DNA from: an uncultured Selenomonadales bacterium
Lineage (GTDB): Bacteria > Bacillota_C > Negativicutes > Selenomonadales > Selenomonadaceae
Direction of reading: 5' to 3'
DNA length: 8,202 nt
Assembly (NCBI GenBank): GCA_937916025.1
Contig: CALGGX010000289.1
Coordinates: 1-8,202 of the forward strand
A model generated the notes under the pieces. The model ran no database searches, was not told the DNA's origin, and worked only from the letters and a program-made list of their open reading frames with translations. This document shows positions 1 through 5,921 of this stretch, piece after piece (within the stretch, counting starts at the first letter, position 1; every line of letters starts with the position of its first letter). A program made the translations under genes and the position numbers.

Positions 1-1
1 G

Positions 2-718
2 CGGCAGGCGGGCTTGCCGTTGCTCGGCGCGGAGTTCATCATCATCTCCGCCTTCGGCGCGGGGCTCGGCGGCGGCTTTGTGTATCTGCTGACGTTGGAT
101 CGCCCCGTCGCGCTGTTCAGCGGGCTGATGATTCCGATTGCTCTGTGGATAACCGTGCTGTGGTTGATCGAGCGACGCCGGAATGCATTTCCCGAGCATC
201 TCGGCGATTGTCTGTTGTCTGTGTGGAATGCGTTGCGCGCGGGCTACAGTTTTCAGCAGGCAATGGACGTGATCGCCAAGGAAATGGAACCGCCGATCGG
301 CGATGAATTTGCGCACGTGGCGAATGACATTGCCAAGGGCTTGTCGCTCGAAAATGCGCTCGAACAAATGAACAAACGCGTCGGCAGTGACGACTTTGAA
401 CTGGTCGTGACGGCGGTTCTGATCCAACGCGAAGTCGGCGGCAATCTCGCGCAAATCCTCGACTCGATCAGCGATACGATCAATGACAGGATCAGAATGA
501 AGCGCGAGATTCTGACATTGACGGCGCAAGGCAGATTTTCCGCGCTGGTTTTGATTGCATTGCCGTTCGTAACCGCCGGAGTAATGTATACGATCAACCA
601 TGACAGTTTCATGATGCTGTTCTCGGAGCGGATGGGGCAAATTGCCGTTGCCGTTTCGGTCGTGATGGACATTATCGGCTTTTACGTCATTCGCCGCATC
701 GTCGACATTGATGCATGA
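2..718 (+). CDS. tadB: TadB-like type II/IV secretion F-domain protein (5' end missing)
   Basis: Inner-membrane platform protein of a Tad/Flp pilus, expected to bind the CpaF/TadA ATPase and pair with TadC. The frame is open to the left window edge: RQAG precedes the first possible TTG start at 14. About 238 residues are visible, against roughly 280-320 for the family, so the N-terminus lies outside. Counting from the TTG, hydrophobic segments lie near 8-27 and 32-52. The cytoplasmic T2SSF domain runs about 59-170, with the typical LGDCLLSVWNALRAGYSF (63-80) and EVGGNLAQILD (140-150). Two closing membrane segments lie near 176-194 and 209-227. It ends in TGA. A promoter and flp follow, so it is probably the end of an upstream transcript. 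TadB-type rather than TadC-type is inferred from the GYSF and EVGGNLA motifs and the presence of a second F-domain protein at 3183. Confidence 0.88.
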   Translation, partial: RQAGLPLLGAEFIIISAFGAGLGGGFVYLLTLDRPVALFSGLMIPIALWITVLWLIERRRNAFPEHLGDCLLSVWNALRAGYSFQQAMDVIAKEMEPPIGDEFAHVANDIAKGLSLENALEQMNKRVGSDDFELVVTAVLIQREVGGNLAQILDSISDTINDRIRMKREILTLTAQGRFSALVLIALPFVTAGVMYTINHDSFMMLFSERMGQIAVAVSVVMDIIGFYVIRRIVDIDA

Positions 719-741
719 AAGATCATTGGAAAAATCAACTG

Positions 742-770
742 TTGACACGACCATGCATGCATGCTACAAT
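742..770 (+). promoter_or_regulatory. Strong sigma-A-type promoter of the Flp pilin gene
   Basis: A perfect -35 box TTGACA (742-747) is followed by a 17-bp spacer and a TACAAT -10 box (765-770). Transcription should start near 777, giving a leader of about 32 nt before the ribosome binding site and ATG at 809. The spacer contains the 12-bp palindrome CATGCATGCATG (752-763), which could be an operator. The site lies between tadB and flp, so the pilin can be transcribed on its own at high level, as expected for a major structural subunit. Confidence 0.85.
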
Positions 771-791
771 GCACTTTACCTTAAGAGAAGC

Positions 792-799
792 AAAGGAGG
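792..799 (+). promoter_or_regulatory. Consensus ribosome binding site of flp
   Basis: AAAGGAGG lies 9 nt before ATG (809). This fixes 809 as the intended start of the pilin frame, although that frame meets TAA three codons later. The internal ATG at 884 has no comparable site upstream. Confidence 0.85.
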
Positions 800-808
800 T
801 TGATTGGT

Positions 809-1066
809 ATGATGCAATAAATTTACCGCATTACTAAAGCGATCAGAGAGAAGGTCGCCAAACTCAACGAAAAAGGTCAGGGCATGGTCGAGTATGCAGT
901 CATCCTCGCCGTCGTCGCCGCCGTCGCGATCTTCGTGTTCGGAACGGGTAAATCAGATGCGGGGCTTGGCTCAACCGTAAAAGGTGCCTTTGAAAAAGCG
1001 AACACAAACATTAATAAAGTCGGTGATGAGGCAACTCCCAAGACACAGCAATCTGGCGACGGTTAA
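809..1066 (+). CDS. flp: Flp-family major prepilin, interrupted by an in-frame TAA at codon 4
   Basis: Major subunit of the Tad pilus. From the well-placed ATG at 809 the frame reads M-M-Q-stop (TAA 818-820). It then continues without a break for 81 codons: IYRITKAIREKV, KLNEKG|QGMVEYAVILAVVAAV, and a short polar tail ending at TAA 1064-1066. The leader is positively charged. The prepilin peptidase site is best placed after Gly23, with Glu at +5 and Tyr at +6 of the mature protein, followed by the hydrophobic helix: all Flp hallmarks. Without the stop the precursor would be 85 residues, normal for the family. Translation from the internal ATG at 884 would lose the leader, the cleavage site and the first two mature residues, so it should not give a usable pilin. 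A single T-to-A change (TAA to AAA, Lys) restores an ordinary leader. This could be a real nonsense mutation, a sequencing error next to an A/T run, or stop-codon read-through. Flp and the glycosyltransferase both end in TAA, so TAA is a normal stop here. Confidence 0.82.
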
Positions 1067-1135
1067 TGATCTCGCATATGATATACGAATATAAATAATC
1101 GCCGATCGATGGGCGACTGTATAAATAAACATTTC

Positions 1136-1163
1136 GGCTTCCGATTTCGGAGGCTTTTTCTTT
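1136..1163 (+). terminator. Intrinsic terminator after flp
   Basis: GCTTCCG (1137-1143), loop ATTT and CGGAGGC (1148-1154) form a 7-bp stem with one G-U pair, followed by TTTTTCTTT (1155-1163). It lies about 70 nt after the flp stop and immediately before the tadE ribosome binding site. Transcripts from the flp promoter would mostly end here; the assembly genes downstream would be made by read-through, giving far more pilin than machinery. Confidence 0.8.
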
Positions 1164-1181
1164 ATAGCGGGAGGTGATCGA

Positions 1182-1640
1182 ATGACCGGGCAGAAAGGTC
1201 AATCCGCCGTCGAATTTATAGCCGTACTGCCGTTTTTCTTCATATTGGTCTTTGCAATGCTCTACATCGGGATGATGTTCATGGATTACATTCAATTCAG
1301 CAACGCCGCGCGCGCCGCAGCCCGTGATATCGCCCTGTTGTCATCGACCGAACGAGACACCGTCATAACCAATCTCAACGCGCAAGACGAGACAACCGTC
1401 GAGCGATACGCGACGCGATTGACGAAACTGTACAACCCGACGTTTGAAGTCGAGCTGGAATCAAAACCCGTCGGAGATGCGGAAAATCCTGAAGATGCCG
1501 GGCTCGCCTCGACGACGAGTGTCAGCGTCACGGTCAATTTCGAGCGCATCGACGCCAATTTTCCCTCGCTCCTGCTCAAATTTGAATTTCCGCCGAAAAA
1601 TCTCGCGTCCGTCACTTACAAAATGCCGCTGTCTCAATAG
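1182..1640 (+). CDS. tadE: TadE-like pseudopilin
   Basis: Minor pilin-like protein of the Tad system, 152 residues. The N-terminus MTGQKG|QSAVEFIAVLPFF has the class IV/Tad processing motif: Gly6 at the likely cleavage site, Glu at +5 and an aromatic at +6. A hydrophobic helix follows (about 12-34). The remainder is a soluble periplasmic/extracellular domain with no cysteines. The ATG is preceded by GGGAGGTGA (1169-1177). The gene follows the flp terminator and lies 17 nt before cpaF, so it is the first gene of the tadE-cpaF-tadC transcript. In known Tad systems TadE is processed by the prepilin peptidase TadV and needed for pilus assembly. Family assignment is firm; TadE versus TadF cannot be settled by eye. 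Confidence 0.85.
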   Translation: MTGQKGQSAVEFIAVLPFFFILVFAMLYIGMMFMDYIQFSNAARAAARDIALLSSTERDTVITNLNAQDETTVERYATRLTKLYNPTFEVELESKPVGDAENPEDAGLASTTSVSVTVNFERIDANFPSLLLKFEFPPKNLASVTYKMPLSQ

Positions 1641-1657
1641 CAGAAAGGTGTGAGATC

Positions 1658-3166
1658 ATGAGACCGTTGTCATTGTTGGAACGCTTGAGCGGCAACGTCA
1701 GCGAACAACAAAAGCATGCCGAACGAACCGCAGCGAAGCCGCCCGCTCCTCCGCAAAACAGTCCGAACACCGCAACGCCGATCGCAAAGCCGGACTCCTA
1801 CAGTCAACGCTACGAGCAACAGAGAGTCGAATTGCCGGTTGAAGCGTCGGCGTTTGCCGGACGACATACCGGAGCCAATCCGGGCTCGGCAATTCAACAA
1901 TTGAAGCTCGCGATCCACCGCCGCATCGTCGACGAAATGACGCCGGAAGAAGAACGTCTGTTGTTGCAGGGCGAAGGCGCGCGCGAGCAGATCAAAAACG
2001 TCATCTCGGCATACAGCACGCGGGAGCTCACCGACAACAGCAGCGTCATCACCCGCGCGGAGCGTTCGCAACTGATTGATGACATCTGCAATGAATTGTT
2101 GGGACTCGGTCCGCTCGAGCCGCTGTTGAAAGACGACTCCATTTCGGAGATCATGATCAACGGTCCGAAAGACATTTTCATCGAGCAGAAGGGCAAGCTC
2201 CGACTTACGGACATAAAATTCTATGACGACGTGCATTTGATGAGCATCATCGAGCGGATATTGACGCCGCTCGGTCGGCGCGTCGACGAGTCTTCGCCGC
2301 TGGTCGATGCGCGCCTTGCGGACGGTTCGCGCGTCAACATCATCATTCCGCCGCTGTCGGTCGGACCGGTCGTCACGATCCGAAAGTTCTCGAAGACGGC
2401 GTTGGGCGTGAACGATCTCGTCAAGTTCGGCACGCTGAGCGAAAACATGGCGACATTTCTCGAGGCATGCGTCCGCGCGCGGCTCAACATTTTGGTCAGC
2501 GGCGGCACCGGTTCCGGCAAGACGACGACGCTCAACGCGCTTTCGTCATTCATTCCGGCAACGGATCGGATCATCACCATCGAGGACGCCGCCGAATTGA
2601 AATTGCAACAAAAGCACGTCGTTACGCTGGAAGCACGCCCGGCAAACCTCGAAGGCACCGGCGCGATCACAATCCGCGATCTGGTTCGCAATGCCCTGCG
2701 CATGCGCCCCGATCGGATCATCGTCGGCGAGGTGCGCTCGGGCGAAGCACTCGACATGTTGCAGGCAATGAACACCGGTCACGACGGCTCGCTTACGACG
2801 GCGCATGCCAACACTCCGCGCGATGTTCTCTCGCGACTCGAGACGATGGTTTTGATGGCGGGCATGGAATTGCCGGTCAAAGCCGTCCGCACTCAAGTGT
2901 CTTCGGCGATTGATCTGATCCTGCAACAGTCGCGCATTCGCGACGGCAGTCGAAAGATCACGCATATCACGGAAGTGCAGGGCATGGAAGGCGATACGAT
3001 CATTCTGCAGGATTTGTTTCGCTACGTGCAGGATTACATCGATGAGCATGGCAAATCGATCGGGCATTACGAGGCGTCCGGCTTGCAACCGAATTTCATG
3101 GATAAATTTCAAATGAACGGCGTCGAGTTTCCGCGCGCGCTGTTCAATCGAAACGAGAACAACTGA
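1658..3166 (+). CDS. cpaF: CpaF/TadA pilus assembly ATPase
   Basis: Cytoplasmic hexameric ATPase that powers Flp pilus extension, 502 residues. Residues about 20-60 are a Pro/Gln/Ala-rich variable tail. An N-terminal domain follows with LLGLGPLEPLL (147-157) and ISEIMINGP (162-170). The RecA-like core carries Walker A GGTGSGKTT (282-290), the Asp box ITIEDAAEL (306-314), Walker B RIIVGEVR (353-360) with the catalytic Glu, and the His box GHDGSLTTAHANTP (374-387). All key residues are present, so it should be active. The start is supported by GAAAGGTG (1643-1650) 7 nt upstream. It is 17 nt after tadE and 16 nt before tadC, so the three genes are likely one operon. The C-terminal extension after the core (about 440-502) is somewhat long but common in CpaF of Firmicutes. 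Confidence 0.96.
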   Translation: MRPLSLLERLSGNVSEQQKHAERTAAKPPAPPQNSPNTATPIAKPDSYSQRYEQQRVELPVEASAFAGRHTGANPGSAIQQLKLAIHRRIVDEMTPEEERLLLQGEGAREQIKNVISAYSTRELTDNSSVITRAERSQLIDDICNELLGLGPLEPLLKDDSISEIMINGPKDIFIEQKGKLRLTDIKFYDDVHLMSIIERILTPLGRRVDESSPLVDARLADGSRVNIIIPPLSVGPVVTIRKFSKTALGVNDLVKFGTLSENMATFLEACVRARLNILVSGGTGSGKTTTLNALSSFIPATDRIITIEDAAELKLQQKHVVTLEARPANLEGTGAITIRDLVRNALRMRPDRIIVGEVRSGEALDMLQAMNTGHDGSLTTAHANTPRDVLSRLETMVLMAGMELPVKAVRTQVSSAIDLILQQSRIRDGSRKITHITEVQGMEGDTIILQDLFRYVQDYIDEHGKSIGHYEASGLQPNFMDKFQMNGVEFPRALFNRNENN

Positions 3167-3182
3167 AAAGGGGCGTCGACGC

Positions 3183-4148
3183 ATGATTTTTACAATTTCA
3201 CTGATTGGCGGGCTGATTTGGTTTTTGTACGTCGCTTTGATTCTGTATGCAAAGCAAACGCCGGAAGCGCAAATTCGGCGTCGACTGAGCATCTTAATTC
3301 GACACGCGGAAGAAGAGCGCGCCAAAACTGCCGTCAGCAATCAAAATGCCAATCAATCGGCGAATAACGATCCTTTCAGACGAAAAGATTTTGTCGAGCG
3401 CGTGGTTCGTCCGCTCCTGTATGCAATCGAAGAACGACTGCAAAAACTGGCTCCGGCGGAATTGCTCAAGCTGATCGAAAATCGCATCTTTCGAGCGGGC
3501 AAGCAGGGCGTTTGGAGCGTGCGACGCTTGGCGGCATTCGTGGTGGTCTCGTCGATGGCGGGCGGCGCGCTGGCGGTTATGTTCATCAAAGGCGCGCAAT
3601 TTCAGTTCTCGCAAAACGTCATCATCATGCTGTCGGGCTTTGCGAGCGGCGCGGCGATCCCGTTTCTTGTTCTCAGTCAAAAAATTGCCGAACGACAGAG
3701 AAATCTTCGCCGCCAATTGCCGGAGTTTCTCGATCTGTTGTGCGTGAGTGTTCAGGCGGGCTTGTCATTCGACGGCGCGGTTTCAAAGATCATTACGCGA
3801 ATGACTGGGTTGCTCGTCGACGAATTCAAGCGCGTGCAAAACGACGTAAGTCTCGGCATGACTCGGCAATACGCCTTGACGCAAATGGCGCGGCGTTGCG
3901 ATATCGAAGAGATATATCTGTTCACGACTTCGGTCATTCAAGCCGAGCGGCTCGGCACGAGCATGGCGCGCACGCTCAAATTGCAGGCGGATAACATGCG
4001 CGAGCGGCATCGGCAATACGTCAAAGCGCAGGCATTGAAGGCACCGGTCAAGATCATTTTTCCGATGGTGTTTTTTATTTTTCCGTCGATCTTCGTCGTG
4101 TTGCTGTTCCCTTCGATAATGATGTTCATGAAATTCAACTCGCCTTGA
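3183..4148 (+). CDS. tadC: TadC-like type II/IV secretion F-domain protein
   Basis: Second inner-membrane platform protein of the Tad pilus, 321 residues. Hydrophobic segments lie at about 3-22, 114-135, 145-165 and 288-316. A charged cytoplasmic stretch rich in Asn/Gln covers about 40-70. The T2SSF domain shows LPEFLDLLCVSVQAGLSF (179-196) and AERLGTSMARTLKLQAD (254-270). TadB/TadC proteins are thought to form the hetero-oligomeric base that couples CpaF rotation to pilin polymerisation. AAAAGGGG (3166-3173) sits 9 nt before the ATG and overlaps the last base of the cpaF stop. The gene ends at TGA 4146-4148, directly beside a relic of a serine hydrolase on the other strand. No terminator was found after it. 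Confidence 0.92.
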   Translation: MIFTISLIGGLIWFLYVALILYAKQTPEAQIRRRLSILIRHAEEERAKTAVSNQNANQSANNDPFRRKDFVERVVRPLLYAIEERLQKLAPAELLKLIENRIFRAGKQGVWSVRRLAAFVVVSSMAGGALAVMFIKGAQFQFSQNVIIMLSGFASGAAIPFLVLSQKIAERQRNLRRQLPEFLDLLCVSVQAGLSFDGAVSKIITRMTGLLVDEFKRVQNDVSLGMTRQYALTQMARRCDIEEIYLFTTSVIQAERLGTSMARTLKLQADNMRERHRQYVKAQALKAPVKIIFPMVFFIFPSIFVVLLFPSIMMFMKFNSP

Positions 4149-4212
4149 CTCAATGCAATCAAATTTCGCGACATTTCATCAAACGAAATGCGTAATCCGC
4201 CCTGCGGCAAGC
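4149..4212 (-). pseudogene. Relic of a second serine hydrolase (beta-lactamase fold) gene
   Basis: Read on the - strand, this gap between the tadC stop and the glycosyltransferase stop encodes PQGGLRISFDEMSR followed by NLIAL. The intact serine hydrolase has the same 14 residues at 270-283, followed by TLEML. At DNA level 4167-4192 is identical to 6310-6335 (26 bp), and over 4167-4208 about 38 of 42 bases match. No catalytic motif of the family remains and there is no start codon. It looks like what is left after deletion or recombination of a paralogue that once lay downstream of the glycosyltransferase. A short hairpin GCGGC-TT-GCCGC on the - strand (4203-4214) overlaps its edge but has no T run. 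Confidence 0.75.
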
Positions 4213-4219
4213 CGCGCGG

Positions 4220-5907
4220 TTAAACGTCCTGCCAATATTGCTTGCTTAAATGGAGTGCAAGCTTCCGTCGCGCGTTTTTGTCATCAATGGAATGCAACAG
4301 TCTCTCGAGCTCGTCGGAAAAACGATGGAAATCAGCCTTCCAATCGGAAAAATCATTGTGCTCGTGCCGTTCGAAATACAATAATTGCGGCGTGAGACAA
4401 AGGCTGTTCGTTTGCAAAAGACATTCGAGCAGGAACAACAATTCGAGACCGGAATCGAGTTTTTCGTTGAAACAAATGTGATTGCCGAGCAAAAACGTGC
4501 GGCGGAAGATTTTTGTGCCGAGCTGTCGATTGAATTGTTGTGTCGACAAAATTTCCGCGTATTGCAGTCCGGTGAAATTCAGCTTCGGCATGAAAGCCAA
4601 TTGCGCCAATTGTTGCGGATTTTGAAAGGGTGTATCGATCCGGCGGGTGAATTGCCGATTTTGTAAAGTGATTTGTCCGTTCGGAGCGGCAATTCCGTAC
4701 TGAACGAAATGCAATATATCCGAGTTTTGAAAATGAAAATTCAAGACGGAGTTCAATATGTTATCGGTTGCAATCAACTCGCCGCTCTTCAAAAAGAGAA
4801 CGAAGTCGCCGGTCGCCATGGCAAGTCCGATATTCCAAGTCGCGCCGCGTCCGATCTTTCGATTGAATTTGCAACTGCGAATGTCTTTTCGTTTATGAGC
4901 GGCTTTTTGACACAACGCGCCGATTTCGTCGTTCATACTGTCGTCGAGCAGAATGAACTCGCAATAAAACAGTTTTTTTGCGGGAAGGCAAGCAAGAGTG
5001 TCTTTGACGGCAGATATGTTGTTGTCGATATAGATGACGATTGAAAGTCCGGGCGTTATGTTCATGTTTGGAACCTTATTCAGATCGACGGGCATTTTGA
5101 GCCACGACTCGGGAATGATCTCGGAATGTCCGCGCGGATGCCGAAACCATTTATCCGGCGCAAAGACTTTTTTGTCGGGATTGGGATTTAACCATGCGCC
5201 CCACCAGCTGAATGTAGAGTTCGCAATGATATGATGTCGGCATTGACTCATCAAAAAAATCTCGTCGGCATCGCGTCGGCATCCCTCGACAAATTCTGTC
5301 GGCACATCGAAATGCAGATTATCTCGAGCATAATCTAAATCGTCGGAGAAGACAAACAGCGTAAAACTCTCGCCGAATCGGTGTTTCAATTCGGCAACGC
5401 ACTTGTAATAGTAAGAGATATCGGTGCAGCCGAACAATTCCAAGACAGCCCACGAAGCATAATCGCCGCGTCGAACATGAAGTGAAATCGGACATTCTGT
5501 CGCGCGAATTTTTTCGAGATACCGCGCCGTTGTCGACGCCCCTTGTGTGTGTGTGTGTCGTGCAACGTAAAGTCTTGTCGAATGATGTCGGCGATATCGA
5601 CAAAATATTTCTCGCATTGCCAATAACCGCGGAGATAAACATCGTCGGGATAATCAAGCATTTCCGGCATGAAAAGATACAACTCTTCCGGAACAACTTT
5701 TTCAATGCCGAGTGCTCCGTGCTTACTTAAGACTTGTTGAATTTCTTCGGGCGTTGCCTTTTCGGCTTGAATGTTGAAATCGCCGAGGCGAAACGTACCA
5801 ACCACATCGTATTTCAGCTCCGTACCGAGATGATGCGCGAGTCGTCTGCCGACGGCATATTGAAACAATTGATTGGCAAGCCCCGCTTTCAATTGCGTAA
5901 TGATCAT
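4220..5907 (-). CDS. GT11 alpha-1,2-fucosyltransferase fused to GT2-like domain, frameshifted at a (CA)7 tract
   Basis: Putative surface-glycan glycosyltransferase. The first domain would transfer fucose from GDP-fucose in alpha-1,2 linkage. From the ATG at 5907 the frame opens MIITQLKAGLANQLFQYAVG, the usual GT11 N-terminus. As sequenced it shifts inside a CA repeat at 5544-5558 and would stop at 5386 (about 173 residues). The other frame carries the rest. With one CA unit fewer the product is 561 residues: GT11 motifs HVRRGDY (143-149), FSDDLDYARDNL (186-197) and DEIFLMSQCRHHIIANSTFS (214-233); then a GT2-like domain from about 285, with LSIVIYIDNN, FILLDDS, RGATWNIGLAMATGDFVLFL and FLKSGE. 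The last replaces the usual FLDxDD, so the metal-binding DxD is missing and the second domain may be inactive or substrate-binding. Stop TAA is at 4220-4222. It lies directly after the serine hydrolase and is more AT-rich than the tad genes. An upstream in-frame ATG at 5925 overlaps the hydrolase stop, but homology and the ribosome site favour 5907. Confidence 0.85.
5544..5558 (-). repeat. (CA)7 dinucleotide tract at the fucosyltransferase frameshift
   Basis: The coding strand reads A(CA)7 followed by A-GGGG. With seven units the upstream frame runs H-D-T-H-T-H-K-G-R and is lost. With six, or nine, it reads into H-D-T-H-T-Q-G-A-S and on to the HVRRGDY motif. The frame change therefore lies exactly at the slippage-prone tract, as expected for on/off switching by slipped-strand mispairing; the copy sequenced is in the off state. 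A length error in sequencing is the alternative. Confidence 0.85.
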
Positions 5908-5913
5908 TGAATC

Positions 5914-5921
5914 GTCTCCTC
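5914..5921 (-). promoter_or_regulatory. Ribosome binding site deciding the glycosyltransferase start
   Basis: On the - strand AGAGGAGA lies about 6 nt before ATG 5907 and supports MIITQL as the N-terminus. The same bases overlap an earlier in-frame ATG (5925-5923) that shares ATGA with the serine hydrolase stop, so translational coupling between the two genes is likely either way. Confidence 0.7.

Noticed and set aside
818..820. Reassigned or recoded TAA (alternative genetic code)
   Set aside because: flp and the glycosyltransferase both end in TAA at the expected places and no other in-frame TAA is tolerated, so general reassignment is unlikely.
1091..1116. Inverted repeat TCGCC-N8-GGCGA before the flp terminator
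   Set aside because: Short 5-bp stem without a T run; the better hairpin at 1137-1154 explains termination.
1011..1295. - strand frame covering the flp-tadE gap
   Set aside because: It runs through the antisense of the flp terminator and the tadE start, with no upstream signals.
1670..2236. 188-codon - strand frame opposite the start of cpaF
   Set aside because: Shadow of a GC-rich coding strand; composition is not that of a real protein, and the + strand gene has clear motifs.
2546..3340. 264-codon open frame on the - strand opposite cpaF/tadC
   Set aside because: Antisense shadow of the strongly conserved cpaF; Arg/His-rich, with no ribosome site and no family resemblance.
4250..4275. 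Inverted repeat GCTTGC-N11-GCAAGC considered as a bidirectional terminator for tadC
   Set aside because: It lies inside the glycosyltransferase coding region, the loop is long and no T run follows.
4673..5044. + strand open frame opposite the glycosyltransferase
   Set aside because: The - strand frame carries GT11/GT2 motifs; this frame has no ribosome site or recognisable domain.
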